Positions 11,930 through 26,900 of a stretch of DNA of 64,000 nucleotides are shown here, in pieces. The notes beneath the pieces are model-generated. The model searched no databases, was not told the DNA's origin, and worked only from the letters and a program-made list of their open reading frames with translations. This DNA is from Gambelia wislizenii (lineage: Eukaryota; Chordata; Lepidosauria; Squamata; Crotaphytidae), in contig JAUMIR010000011.1 of the NCBI GenBank assembly GCA_030847615.1, positions 38,919,001 to 38,983,000 of the forward strand, in the 5' to 3' direction. A program made the translations under genes and the position numbers. The stretch's first letter is position 1; every line of letters begins with the position of its first letter.

Positions 11930-14900
11930 CGCATGGCCAAGAAGCTCCAGTCCCTGGTTCTCTCTCCTGGGCAAGAGCGTGGCTTTAGACAGTTGGCTTC
12001 CCTGGGCAAGAAAACAGGCGCGTAGCTGTCCTACGCCCCAGATCTTCCCAGAGAACCCTTTTTGGAGCAATGCAGCTGAAAGGGAAGGAGGGTCTCAATA
12101 AGCACAAATGGCAGAGGAGCACAACTGCACTGTTCCCACCTAACCCCCCACCCCACGAGAGGCAGAAGCCACCTGCCAGCCTTCTCTTCCAGAGCGACCT
12201 TCACAGCAACCAGCCCCCCCATTACACATTAGGAAGGTTGACCCTGGACGGTGGAACGCCATGTGGGATAGCTCACCCCTTTCACTCCACGTGGAACACC
12301 TGACCCCACCTCACCCCAACTCTGAATAGTCTTTGACAGCTGGTAGAAGCTTCCATGTTCCAGCAAGGCCAATCATTTCTCTATGGTTCGCTCATGTTTT
12401 CCTAATATGTGTATTATTATTATTATTTTAAATGCCTGAGACTGTCTCTGTTTTTATGTTCATGCTTGCCGCATCTTCTAGGATAGCTTTGCTTTTCTAT
12501 ACTATATATATTTCTATACTATTACTATAACCTGCCCTGAGTGATACAAGGTGTTGCAGGGGAAGGAAAGACTATTTTATAAATCAAATACAGGTTTCCG
12601 CACACCTGTGGTTGTGGCATCACCACACCAACACGCAGCACCAGGTCATACAATGAGTTTGGCATTCCAGGACTCCCAATCAGGCAAAAACAAGGGGTTT
12701 CAGTGCATTCTGCAACCTGTCTACTTGGTAGTAAATTCTGCTGAGCACAATGGGGCTTTCTCTCCCAAGCAAGCAGCCTTCACTCTCCTGGCAGCAGTCG
12801 CCAGAGGGAAGGAAACCCGTCAGGACTTCATGCGTCCACAGAGCAGAGCATCCGGGCCTCTCCTCTGTTTATTAGCCTCTGGCTCAAACAGTCACTGTGA
12901 TCCCAATCTCTCTCCCATTCTGGGACTGCTGCAAAGCAGTCAGGCTACACGCCAATTGGAAAAGCAGCTCAAAAGCCCCACAGCAACCATTTGCCACACC
13001 CAAGTTCCTGGAGCAAACAGAGAGGGTCTCCTCCTCTCGCTCTGCGATCCTCCAGAAGGGCGGCTGAGCAGCGATATTTCTTCCCTTGCCCCAAACGGGC
13101 TGTATTTACACATTACTCATTTTTCCATGTAGGAAGAAGTCAGGCAAATATTGTGTCTCTACAGCCTTAAATGAATTTCTCTTTCTAATCAGGGTGAAAA
13201 AGAAGAGTTCTGCATGACTCAAAAGACTGTCAGCTTCAGCTGGTCCTTAAAAGAAACCTGTGTGCCTGCTTTGCAGTTGGCTATCCATTAAAACTGTTCT
13301 GCTTTGTAGAATCAAAATATATTTTCAAAAACACACTCTTACATATATATTTTTTGGGGGGGGGGCAAATGTGTGATTTGTGGGAGGTACCAGAGGATGG
13401 TGAGAGAAGGAAGGAGTAAAAAACAAGCTGGTTCTGAGCAAAGTCTGTTCATCGCTCAGTCAGGGCCAAGGAAAGAGCTGTTTGTCTTGGCCTCCTGCAA
13501 GCTGAGAGGCAGGGCCTGATTCCTGCCGCAGGAGGGCAGCAGACCCTCGACTGGCAACCCAAAAACAGCACAGAGAAGAGTGCCGGTATCCATCCATCCA
13601 TCCATAATAAGCCTGTTCGCCAAAGGCTGCAAGAGCACTGCTGCACCATCGGTGATGCTCCCAACTCAGGCAAACTGGGGAAGGGGGAAATGGAGGAGAA
13701 GGAAGACCCTCCCCTATTTTTACTCTTGACCCTTTCTTCAGCTAGCGCACTGCCTCCATGTCGTCTCCAGCTTTTTTTTGGGGGGGGGGCGTATTGCCAT
13801 GTTACAGTAAGCTCTGCGCTGACTCAGGAACCTGCATATTTCACCTAAGGCAACAGGCAGATCCCTAAGTGCCCACCCCCAGCTCTCTTCCAATGTGGAG
13901 AGCAGCCTTGGGGTCCCCCACTCCTCTTTTCATCCTAGTATACCTGAAGCCTTTGCTTCGGGGATGCCTTCAGTCTTCCACCCCTTTCTTCAGAATGAGC
14001 TTAGCTGAACCCCTCATGGCCACAACACTGCGCTTAACGTTTGCCCTTTCCTGCCTCTTATCCCTGCCTTCTAATGCTCCTGGACCATCTACACTGAGGC
14101 AGAAATCTGTGGGACTCAAAGGTTCACACACATGTCTGACGTTTTAGGTTGTCCTTTAGGAAACGTATTATCATCGTTGTACATGTGAGTGGGGCCAAGG
14201 GGTGGGAGCTGTGGTTTTTACTCACGGAGTGATACTATTAGCTTTGCTGCTTTTTACATTTTTTTTCTCCTAGGAAGAGTCATTTTAGACCCCTCCACTG
14301 TGGCTATGCCCCCCATCCTGCTCCTACCCCTCACCTCCGGATGATCATCTTGAGGGTGCGGTAGGAGCCCTTGATGAGGATGAGGGCCTCCTGCCGAGAG
14401 CCATAAAGCGGCGTCCCGTTGATGTTCACCAGCTCGTCCCCAGAGCGCATCTTCTGAGACAAGGCCGCCTTCCCACCATCTTCCACCTGGACAGAAAGAG
14501 AGAGACAAACCCAGGGTGCTGGTGGTCAACCATGGATGCCCAGGCACGACCCAATCCGCCCAGTGCCTCCCGATCACTTCTCCAACCTGGGGGGAAGGCC
14601 CATCCAGACTCAGGGCTAGCCAGTCCCTCTGGAAGCGCAAAAAGGAATCAGCTAAAAAGCCTGACAGTAACATTTAAAACCTAATTAAAAGATCCTCAGA
14701 TCAAAAGGGTAGGTTACAAACAGTAGAAAATCATTAAAAGTCGTACGAAAGTTAAAAATAAAGCAACCGCCCCCATAAGAAGGCTCCTTGCAAGCAATTA
14801 CACATTAAAAGTGTGCTTGAATAAAAAGGTCTTTGCCTGATGGTGAGAGGAGAGCAAGGAGGGGGCCTCCCATGGAAGGGAATGCTGAAGGGTGGGAGCA

Positions 14901-17900
14901 GCCTCCAAGACGCTCTCTTGCAAATCCTCACCAGGTAGGCCTGTGAAGATGGCGGGACTGAGAGAACTTTTAGATTTCACTCACAAACACATTTGCCCCC
15001 TCTCCTGATTTTTTTACTTGCAGTTGGCACTCAAAAACAAGGCTGTCAGAAAGCCCACAGGTTTTCACCTAGCAAGTGCAAAGAAAACTCAGTGAGATAA
15101 GAACTTGGCACATGCATGCATTTTAAGTATGCGTAAATTGATGATTGGTTTTAGGTCATCCTACACACATCCAATGCACAGAGAAGGGAGTGAGAGCAAG
15201 GCGTCTTCTGCAAATGCACACACCCGCACGCTCCTCCCGGCTGCCCTCAGTTTTAGGGAGACCATGGGGAGCACCCAGACAAATTTGACTGAGGACAGTC
15301 CTTTAAGAAGAGTCATCAGGGTAGCCCTCAAAGCTGATGGATATTTGCCAAAGGCAAAGCCAAAACCTGGGATCTCCCAAGCCAAGTGGGCTGCTGGGAG
15401 GGGCCACATGGCAACCAGCACCCGCCCTGCCTTCCAAGAGGCCCCTTCTGCACTCTGGCTGCAGGGGAATAAAGTGCCACGATGCCCAGGAGGCTAGGTG
15501 TAGGTCCAGCAGGGGCATTTTGCTGTCTGAGGCCAGAGGTATTTGGGAAGAAAAGGAGGAACTCAGCCTTCAGCCAAGAGCCCCCGCCTTCAGCTGCTGC
15601 TCCTTAAAAAGTTCAAGGCCGGGCTGCAAAAACAGATGTTTAACACAGGGCAGCAATGCAGCAAACTGTACATTTCCTCACTCCCCCCCACCCTTTCCAA
15701 ATTCTGTGCCTCTCTCAGGCAACTGGGCTGGCGGCAGTCCCCTCCTCCCCTCCACCTCCTGCTCCAGTTTGCCACTGGGAACTAAAGCCTGCCAGTTTTG
15801 CAGTGGGACTTACATAACACATTTTTAATCCTTCCTTTCTACTAAAATCTGAGTAGGTGAAGCCCTCACAACCACCTCCTGGTTCCTCTTGAGTTGCTTC
15901 CCTGCATGCATACAGTGGCTGCCCTTCCCCAGAATATTCCCCCTCCAAAACAGACAGATAAGCACACCAGCCTACCTCGCAGGGCTGAAGGAGCCCACCT
16001 CCTCCTTGGTGTTGACCCCAACAGCTTCTTAGCCAAAGAGCTTCCTATGCCCCTTTGGCTTGGCCTAAAGAGAGAGGTGCTGCTGTTTCCTCACAGACAA
16101 AACCTTGACAAGGGACGTGGCCCCCAAGGGAGACCGACCCCTCCACCTCCCGCGAAAGGACTGTCCACTCCTGGCTCAGTGGACCCTCTGTCTGTCCCCC
16201 TGGCTCCCAGCTGTAGTAGATCCCAGGGGAGAAAGCTGTGCCCAGGAGAGGATCTGGCACCCAGAGCTGGGGCTGCAGCACCAGGCAGGGCAGGGCAAGG
16301 CAGGGTGGGCGGGCGGGTGGCCCTTTCCCCCTCTCCAAGAGTCACATGAAACAGTCAGCGCATGGCGCTCCCCCAGCTGCTTCCCCCGTGGCTGGGCCAA
16401 AACAAGGGCCCATTGTGTGGCCAAGATGCCAGCAGGGCCATCCAGAGCCCACGGAGAGCCATAGTGCAGCTGCCACGCTGATGCCAGGCCCAGGAGCATG
16501 TCCCAGGGCGCTGTGGCTCACAGTTGGGTGAGGAGCAAGCCTTTCAGAACCAAGCAGCCAGAAGAACCCAGGAAGAGCCCTGGAGGAGCTGGCCGTCCTT
16601 TCACATCACACAACTACAGTGCTATGGTTCCACTTTAGTTGCCATGGCTCCCTCTTTTATAGAATCCTGGGACTTGTAGTTTAGGGAGAAGGACTTGGCA
16701 ATCTCAGCTGGAGAGCTCCAGTTCCTCCCAGGACTCCACTGGGTGCAGCCATGGCAGCCGATACCCAGAACCCGAATCTCTCTGACACAGTGAGATGCTA
16801 ACAAGTCCACAACTAGGGTTGGGGGGGGGGGGGAACAGTTCATTTAAAAAACTCAACCCTCCTTTTTTGGGGGCATAAACCAGTACTTTTTGTTTAAACC
16901 AGTTTTTTAAAAAATTAAAACCAATATAGGACTAAATCAGAACATTAAGTAGCAAAATGCAGTTCAGATGTTATGGCCCCTAGCTTAAATAATGATTGTT
17001 CTTTTAAAAAGGTGCTCTTTTAAAGCCAGTTGTTTTGGCTGAACTTAGGTTGATGGAAGGATTTGTTTTTGAATGGTGTTTCTTGCACTATAAAATAAAG
17101 TGATAAAAAAAGAAGCAACTCACACTGGATATTGGTCTAACAGTGAATGACTCCCAATAAACAGTTAAAGGTTAGTCATTGTTGTTCCAGTAAGAGAGTT
17201 GGAAAATAGTAATAACAGACAGATTTTTTTTAAAAAAAAATATATATGAATAATCAATGCTAAAAAACAGGAGTGTTGTTTTTAAAAGTCATTTGGTTTA
17301 AACCAACCAGGCTGAAACCAGCTAACCCTGCCCATGCCTCATCTAAAGCTCTTTCTCCTCGGTGCTGTGTCCAGCTCTCCTTGCTGGTCTCTGCAATGGC
17401 TTGGACCTTTGGGGCTCAGTTACAAACAAAAGGCCAGTGCTCCACCACTTGGCCTCCACCAATCTGCAGGACAGAGCTATAAAACAGGTAACAAACAAAA
17501 AAAGTTATGCTGAAACTTCAATGGATAACCAAACACTCCAGCCCTTAAGGGCAGGGATGGAATAGATCATTAAATAAATGTGTCTGGAAAACATTTGGCC
17601 ATTCAAAATTAATTCAAATTCAAACCAGCTTGCTCGCAAACTATCTAGTGTAACAGCAATGAACTCCTTCTGTCAGTTGGGGACTGAATCCTTTCTTCAT
17701 ATTTTTTTAAAATATCTAAATTGCTGCTCATGGCACAGAAAGACACAGAGACGGGTACTGAGGAGAGGGTCTGTCACCAAATTCTGTTCCAGCAATTGAG
17801 CACAGAACTGAGGAGGGCTTCTTGGCTTAACCAGAGCCCTTGTTAAACTCTGATGACGTTTGCTGGCATGTCTCTGCCCTGGGTACGACATTCTGCTTAG

Positions 17901-20900
17901 CTGCTGCAACCCAAGTCCAGATTTTGAAAGACGCCCCAGTAGTTATGGGGAAGGAGAAATCAGCTTGGAAGCGGCCACAGAAGTGACTAGCCCAGGGAAA
18001 TGCCTCTCTAAATTGCCTTCCCACTTCAGCCTCAACTAGCCAGTTCTGCCCCATGTTGAGCCGAGAAACTCACAGAGATTGATGCAAATCTGGGGCAGAT
18101 CTCAGACACTCAAATGCCTCTCCCTCCCTCACTAAAAAACAGAACTTGCAGCAAAGAGCTTTTTCTGGATTCAGAACTGGCTACGTTTATGATATTGAAA
18201 AACCATCTCAGACAGGGTGAAGACAGGGGGTACAGAAAGTAGTCTACTCCCATCACGGTGCAGTCTGAATGCACCAAAACTGGCTGAGGGTTGGGGGTGG
18301 AAGAGACTCATCCAAAATTTGACCCAAGAAATCCTCATCTGCTCTTCTGGGAAAAGAAACCTTCCTCCCAGTGAAGGGAGCACCCTTACAGAGGGTGAGG
18401 GAAACAAGTCTGGAGATGCCCTTGAAGTTGGGATGGTTCCAGGCCCTACTCCACAGCCCCTCAAGGGTCCTAGCCAGTTCAACCCTGGCCAGTCTCACCA
18501 TTGCCCTAGAGCTGCCCTCCACAAGTCAGCCAGGATACAGAGAATGCAGAGAACAACTATGCACCAAATCAGCACATTTCCTCTCCCAAAGCCACCATTT
18601 TTGGAGGCTGTGCTTGGAGCAGAAAGAAAACAAACAGAGCTTTCCTTCTTCTTTTACTCCTCCTCCTCTGATCTGGATCTGCTGCCTCCTGCTCATTCTA
18701 GTTGCTAGTGGCAGCGGGAACACCATTTCGGAAATCGAGTCCAGATGGGGAAGGGCGACGGCGGGGCAGGCTTGGCCCTGGCACACCACGGTGGCTGCAG
18801 CACTCCTCCATTTGAGGAGAGCACACACTCATTCCTCAAATCCCAGCTGGAGGTGCAATGGGGAGCCTGGAGTCGGCTGGCTGAGCCGGAGGAGGAGAAC
18901 AGCCGGCCTGGACTGCACTAGGGCTCTGGAGGTGGAGGCGAGCTTGGCTTTTAAGTCCTGGCCCGGATGGCTTCCTGATGGTGTCTCGGAGACCCTTGGG
19001 AGCAGCTTTCTCCAGGGCTGTTCAGAGAGGAGAGCCCTGCAAGGTCCCTCGCACACTGCCAGCACAACTCATCACGAGGGGGGCACAATGCCTTGCTCCA
19101 CACCCTTCCCTCCATGGCTTTACAGGGATTCTGCTGAAAACTTACCAGGCAGGAGTAGGAGTGGGGAGGGGGTCCTGCAGCCCCCCAGATGTTGCTCGGC
19201 TACAACTCCCAGCAGCCCTATAGCCCTGGTGAGAAGTGCTGGGTGCTACAATACAAGAACCTCTGAAGAGCTCAATGCCTCCCACACCACTTTCTCTGCC
19301 TTGTTTAACATGCATAAGTGAAGGTTAGCTCTGCTGGGTTTTTGTACAACAGCTGAGAGAATTCCTCTCTAGCCAGAAATGCCAAGAGCCATGAAGCAAC
19401 TCTCAGCCAGTTTCTGCTTTTAAGCACTAGAAACATAACAAAAGAAGGCTGAATTTCCCAGGAGAAGCACCCAGCTGTGCATTCACCTCCCTTCCTTCCT
19501 CCCATCCACCCACCATCTACCTCTCCCCATCGGCCTGGCAGCCTTCCCAGTTTCCAAGAGGGCCCCGAGGCTGCTGGAGGCTTGGCCCCCAAGGTCCCTC
19601 TGCCCTAAAGACTGTGATGGAAGCCTGCTAAGGATGAGGCCCAGCGGTCAGCAGGCAGCCTAGGAGCCAGAGTGCCCTGCCAGGGACAGCTCACCCGGAA
19701 GGCCAAAGGAAGAAGCCATCTCACCCATCTGTGGCACAGAGCCCAGGCAAGGCAGAGGCAGCATCGCCAAGAGGTGCAGCGTCTAGACACCCCGCCTACC
19801 TCAGGAGTCTGGGAAGCACACCCCACAATTACAAATGAATGAATGGTAGGGCCAGGAAGACTTGCTCTTGCCCTGCAGAAGGGATACTGAACAGCCCAGT
19901 TTCCAAGCAGCTGAAACAGGGTGGGAGCCGATGAGGTCTCTTTGTGCCTGGTAGCCAGGTATACACACACACACATGCTCACACACACATGAGCAGGTCA
20001 CCCCCAGGATACAATCTTAGGCCACAAGGAGCCGGAGTAACTGTTAACCTCTCCAGCCGGCAAAAGGCATGACATCCCAATATGATTTCCACACCCTCCA
20101 GGTCATTGCAGGCAAAGGAAAAGAAGCCACCAGCATCAAGAGTGCAGGCCTTGCAGGATGGTTTCCATGTGGAGGGGGAACCACTCAGAAGTCAAGGCAG
20201 ATGAGCCAAAGAGAAAGAGGGATGCACTTCATTGGCGCATCCAAGACCGGCTGAAAAACACCAGAGTTCCAGATGTGTTTGGAGGCCTTGTGGAGAGCAA
20301 GGAGGGAGATTTGGGTCATCTCAAGGCTATCAAGGCTAAAAAATATAGAGGACCTGCAGTCTTCTCAGGTGTAGAGGCAAAGCAGCCACACACACAACCA
20401 CCCAGCAGCTAACATTGCAATCTTGCTGCTTCCACATTTCACAGCAACCTCAGGAGATGAATGCACACAAGGAACAGCTGGCATCTATGGCTGGGTGGAA
20501 TCCACCACAGACTCCACGCGTGGATGCCTGGATGAAGTTTCTGGATCTGGGTTGGAAAAAAGGTTTTTAAAAACACACCCAACCCCCCTTTTTTTGTTTA
20601 AACTGTTTTTGTTTGTTTGAACCAGTTTTTCCCCCATTAACACCAATATAGGACTAAATCAGAAAAATAAGTAGCAAAATACAGTTCAGATCTTATTATG
20701 GCCACTTGCTTAAATAATAATTGTTCTTTAAAAAAAGTGCTCTTTTAAAGTTGTTTTGGTTGAACTTAGGTTAATGGAAGGATTTGTTTCCAAATGGCAT
20801 TTCTTGTCCTATTAAAATACAGTGATTAAAAAGAAGCAACTGACACCGGATACTCGTCTAACAATGAACAACTGCCAATAAACTGTTAAAGTTAAAATGT

Positions 20901-23900
20901 TTAAATTCAAACAGTCATTGTTGTTCCAGTAAGAGCGTTGGAAAATGGCAATAACAGCCAAAGGTTTTTTTAAAAAAAAATTGAATAATCAATTTTAAAA
21001 ACTAGGAAGTTTTTCTAAAAAGTCATTTGGTTAAAACCAAGGTTTAAACCAGCCCCTGTTGTGGATGCTACAAATCAAGGACGATGGGGGTGGAAGTGTG
21101 GGGCATTGCTCATCTTCCCTCGCTCCCCTCCCCAGCTGGGCCTGCAATGTGGAGAGCAACCATCTTCCATGTTCCTCGGGCCGAAGAAGAGGGGGCCTTG
21201 CCTGCAACCAGCAGTCCTCAGTCCAAGGGTACCCCTGTACAGAATGTGGGGTGGCCCAAGCTATGCTGGGATCTCTGAAGAATGAAGGAGCAGGATCCGA
21301 CCGCCCAAAGGGGGCAGGAAAAGGAAAGGGCAAGCCCAAAGCTTGTGGGGAGAAGGGCGCTCTCCCTGGCTGACAGCTAATTATGGCACAAAGGAGGCCT
21401 TGTTTTCGCTTGGTCTGCTGGCGACTTTGCCAGAAAGCGGGAAAGGAAGCAGCTTTCTGGCCTCGGTATCTCAGCTGCCCCATCAGCCCAAGGAGGGGCC
21501 TGCCCCTAGAAGTTCCCTTGGGCACCCTCACACCCTGGCCTGGTGCCCCACAAGCCCACAGCCGCCCCCCCCAAATGCAATAAAAACAATTGTGGGACCA
21601 ACCAAACACTTGGTTGCACCAAGAGGCAGAAAGCTTGGGGTGTCCTTGTAAGTGAACCCCAAAGGCCAGAACACTGGGGGCAACACATACAAAGAAGGGG
21701 GAAGTGGGCCGGATGCTCAAAGTGGTGCTCTGTGGACCAGCACCAGTCCCCAAGCCACCGGCTGCTCGTAGGTAGTGAGTTCCCAGGAAAGAAGAAACCC
21801 TTGTAGCCACTGGGAAGGAACAAGGTGCGGGGCTCCAGTTCAAGACATCCGGAGGCAAGAGGCCGGCCATCTCTCCATGGAGCCCAGGGAGGATGAGGCA
21901 TGTTTCCCGGGCTCTGGTTCAATAATCTCCTCCATGAGCTTCCATTTCCCATGGCTTTTAGGGGCTTCATGGGCTTACTTTCCCAGCAATGGCGTCCCAA
22001 TCTGCTTAGTAACCTCTACTAGCCAGCTCCAGCAGGGATGGGAAAGCCCTAGCATGCTGCTGGCCATTTCTGGCCTCTGAAAGCCTCCCTATTCAGCCCA
22101 AAGGAGCACCAGAATGAAAGCAATGCTGCTGCCAGTGGGGGGGGGGGCTCCAAGGGGAAAGACTTCCACAACTGGGGTGCCACAGCAGAGAAGGGCTCAC
22201 TCCCATGTCCTCCCTGTGTACACTGCTCCTATCAGTGGGATGCAGAGGAAATGCATCATGGTGTCTTTGACTGGGACTCCTTTTCACTCATTATTTTAAC
22301 AAAACTGTTCATCTGCTTTAAATTTAAAAATGCATTTTAATTAATTTATTTATTTTTAAAAATAGCATTGATGTTTTAAAAGGGCACTGCTCTGTGGGTG
22401 GAATTACCCCCTTTCCTTTCTCCCCATGTTATTTGGGGACAGAACTGCACCTTCAGGCTTCAAGGAATCCAGCTTGACTCACAGGGAAGCTCTTGTCACT
22501 CCCAAGGAGGAGGGGGCGCTGGCATTATTTGCAAAGGCATGAGAAACAAGGAGGACCAGGAGCACACAGTGGGCGCTGCTGGAAGATGCAACTCCCTCAG
22601 CATGTGGCACGGCAGTCAGGATGGGGACGAGGGGCAGCACAATCCTGCTGCTGGAAGACATGGCCACCTAGTCTCTCCCAGGAGAGAGTGCAGGGAACCT
22701 CTGGCTGCCGGGCAGTGAAGTGGCCTTGAGGGACGGCAGGTCAGGTCTGTGAGGGTCACTATCTGCATCTCTCCATGTGTCATTCCTGCTCCCCAAAACA
22801 GGCTTTAAAACCTGTCTCTAGAGCACTGTACTCCACCCATGCATCAGAAGAAGTGGGTGGAAATCCAAAAAAGCTCAGCCTCAACCACTGCCCCCCCCCA
22901 CTTTGTCTTAAAGGTGCCACTAGATCCCTGCCCATCCCCATGGCCTTGGTTTATAAGCTGCTGTGATGTGCCTTTGAATGGACTTATGGGGATCTTCTCT
23001 TTTTTTTCTGGGCAAGATTTATTATGCAGAGGTTTTTGCCATGGCTTTCCTCTGAGGCTGAGAGTTGCCCAAGGGAAACCACTGAGTTTCCATAGCTGAG
23101 TGGGGATTTGGACCCTGATCTTCCAAAGCCCTAGCCCAGCACTCAAACCACTTCACCAGCCTGCTGCTTTTTAAGATTAATGCCAAGGCTGGCCCTGGCT
23201 TTCCTCTAAGGCCGAGAGAGGGCCATTTGCCCAAGGTCAGCCAGTAGGTCTCTTTGACGGAGTGGGGATTTGAACCCTGCTCTCCCGGAGCCCTAGTCCA
23301 GCATTCAAAGTGTTACACCATGCTGGCTGACAACGGTTGTGTGACTTCACATTGAGTGCAGCTTATGGCAAGGTCTCCCAGTGGGTTTCCCGGACCTTCC
23401 AGGGATCCAGACCTTGGTCTCCCAGAGTCTGGGCCCAACCCTTAAACCACGACACCACGCTGGTCCTCAGGATTTCTTCAGGCCAGGTTTGCTATGGCTT
23501 TCTTTTGAAATACAGCCTACAGCCTCCGGTATGTTCCCAGGCAGCCTCCCTTCCAAGTGCGAATCCAGCCCGGTCCTGCTTAACTTGTGAGATCAGACGG
23601 ACCCAGTTCCTTCAGGGTTTGCAAGAGAAGCAGGGAATCGTAGTACATGCACCCTGGAAAGGTCTCTGGGACTTCCACAACCCTGAAATCTCCTCACACA
23701 GGGGACCCATCGCCCGGGCGCAAACAAGGCATTCCATTGTGGGGAGTGGCACCTCCCCAGCCCCCCCCCCGTGCCAATGCTGGCTGGCAGGAGAGAGACA
23801 AGGGCAGTTAATCATTCACCGTCTAGCGGCCATTAGTGTCCAGCAGCACCCAGCCTGCGGGGAGGACAATTGGAGAGGGCTGGCACAGGGCCACCCATCC

Positions 23901-26900
23901 CGGGCCGGCAGCGCTGTTGCTGGAAACAGAGCCAGCTTGCTCGCCCCCCATCCCTGCGGGAAAGGATTTCCAACCCACATTTGTTCCGCTGGTTTGTGCA
24001 AAACAGTGCCAAAGAGGGTGTATCAAACGGGGGGGGGCATTGTTTAAACCTTTGTTTTAGCTGTCTTTTATCTTAAGCCACCTTTGGGCCCATATTGGGA
24101 GAAAGGAAGAATATCATTCCATCAATCAATCAGTGAGTGGCCCCATCCCTCTGTGTTTTCTAGCATCCCAGCAACCCCCCAGCTAGGGATTATAGGAGTT
24201 GTAGTTCAACACCTCCTCCAAAAGGCCCCAGGTTGCTGGGGGATTATGGGAGGTATAGTCAGGCACCTCTGACAGGCTCCAGGTGGGCAAGGCTAGCGTT
24301 AGATCCCATCCTCCCCATGTAGTTTCCCAGTGGCTGCTGGGGGGGGGGGAAGCAAGAGACAGTTATACTGAAAATCATTTAAAAGGAACCAATCAATAAC
24401 TCTTGGGAGAAGCAGCAGCAGCAAGCCAGCGAAAAAGATAGTCCAGGTTCTCTTAGGGGTGCTTTGTTTTTGTGCAGGGTTGAGGGAAAAAACAGTTTTT
24501 TAAAAAAGAAAAACAAACTTTTTCTTGTTTAAACCTTTTTGGTTTTGGTTTTGTGTGTTTGTTTGCTTAAACCAGTTTTGGGGGAGATTGCATTCAAACC
24601 AATATAGGACTAAATCAAAAAACTAAGTAGCAAAATGCAGTTCAGATGTTATGGCCACGAGCTTAAATAATTGTTCTAAAAAAACAAGTGCTCTTTTAAA
24701 GCAAGTTGTTTTGGTTGAACTTAGGTTAATGGAAGGATTTGTTTCTGAATGGCATTTCTTGCCTTATTAAAATACAGTGATTAAAAAGAAGCAACTGACA
24801 TCGGATACTGGTCTAACAACGAACAACTGCCAATAAACTGTTAAAGCTAAAATGTTTCAATTCAAACAGTCATTGTTGTTCTAGTAAGAGGGTTGGAAAA
24901 TGGTAATAATAGCCAGACGTAAATAAATAAATAAGTAAATAAGCAATGTTTTTAAAAAACAGGAGTGTGTTTCTGCAGCCCCTCAATGCCAGAGTCTTAC
25001 TACCAGCTGAACAGATCTCTTAATTGCACATGCACGCTATTTAGGGAGTCGGCCTTCCAGAGGTGTTGGACTGCAGCTCCTAGCACTCCTCAGCACTGGC
25101 CAGGGGGCTACTGGGCATTGCAATCCAAAATGAAAATTCTTTCTCTAGACCAGTAAGGTGACCTCAAAGCTTGCAAAGTTCTTTTTTAAAAGGCACCCAT
25201 TCTGTTCCTTGCAACAGTGTTTAAAACCAGCCAGCTGCTGGGATTTGTTAAAATGATGAAAACAAGCTTTACTGTTCTTTACTTTCCCATTATATTCTGT
25301 TTGTTTTGAGAGGGAACCCGCCCCCCCAAGACTGATAAGAACACAGCATAAAAATTGGTGGTGGTGTGGTGTGGTGGTAAATTCTGTTGAAATACTTGTT
25401 AAAAGTAAGTCAGAAGTAACTAGAAACCATGACTCATCGCACCAATAAAGTAATTTCTCTCTCTCTCCCTTTTTGGAATATGGCTTTCTTACATCCTCCT
25501 TAACCAATAAAGTAACTAAGTACAAGTAACTGTGTTGCCTGTGAGTTGTTGCTCCCAACCCCTGCTTTCTGCATCCCATCCACTCCCCCAAACTCCTCAA
25601 ACAGGAAGCTGCCCCCACCCCACCTTCAGCCCAGTGCCCCCTGGGAGGGGCCGTGCCCTTGTGGGGTCCTGCCCAAGGAAGGGGGTCCGCACTAATCCTG
25701 CCCCTGAGATGCCAAGGAGCAAGCCTGGGACGCTTTGCGTGAGCGATGGGCCATGCCTCCCTTGCACACCTGCAGAGATCCTGGGAGTGGTGGGCCCACG
25801 TCCCGTGGTTTGTCCCAACTACAGCAGAGCCACCGAATCAGTCCCATTGACCATTCTGCTGGCTCCCCATGCAACCAACCATGGACTGAATGGGCCTCCT
25901 CTACAGCTGGGAGTAATCAACAGGATTCCAGCTGTGGCCCCGCCAAAAGTAACTTCCCCAGCCTCTGCACCCCCAGGCAGAAGCTCTTGTCCAGCCGCTC
26001 TTCCACTGGGACCCTTTGCCTCCTCCACGGAGGGCTCTCTCTGCCCAAGGGTCCAGTGGTCAGCAATGTCCAGAAGTGCTCTTGAGGGCAGCCAGGCCAA
26101 GAGGGGTGGAGGCGGGAGAGCTTTCGGTGCTGGGGTAAACCTAACTCCCCCCCCCCCGGACAGAGGTGCCCCTGAGCTTCCAGAGGGGGAGGCGCAGGCA
26201 CATGGGGGGGCAGTTGGTGGGTCCTTATCTGCAGGAAATCCTTGTTTGTGAGTTTTGCAGAAGATGCTCGGAAGGGAGCGAGAGAAGGGCCTCCCCGCCC
26301 CAAAGCCCCCCCCCAGGCAGCTTTTCCTCTTAAGAACCTGGAAGGAAGGACCCGCCGCTGCTTCACCAGGTCCAATAACAACCCCCCGCACCCCACACCA
26401 GGTGCCCCTTCCCTCCTCCTGCCAGAAGCCCACCGCCAAGGTGGGGGGTCTCTCTGCCCCAACCCCCAGGCACCCACCGGGCCAACCTGTCCCCCCAAAC
26501 TCAAACTCTCTGCCCCAACCCCAGAGGTTGCTGCTCCTCTCCGGGGCACCTGGCATCGGTCTTTCCAGCCTTCTCTGCCCCCCCAATCCCTCTCCAGAGG
26601 ATAACTGCCCCCCACCCCACCCCACCAGGCCGGCCTGTCCCCCCCCCAAACCCGGCGGCAGAAAGAGCCCCAACCCACCCGCGTCTGTGGGGCGCGCAGG
26701 AACCCGCCGCACGTGTGAACGGGGAGCGGGCAGCGAGGGAGGCGGGGGGCGCCTTGGAGGAGAGGGGGCCGGGGTGAGTGGGGGGAGGGAGGCCCAATTC
26801 TGGCCACGGGGGTCCCGCTCCTTCCCCCCCCCCGCCCTCGCCCCCCTTCCAGGCCAGGCCGGGCACAAAACTTTCCGAAAACAGCCGAGCGAGCGAGAAA

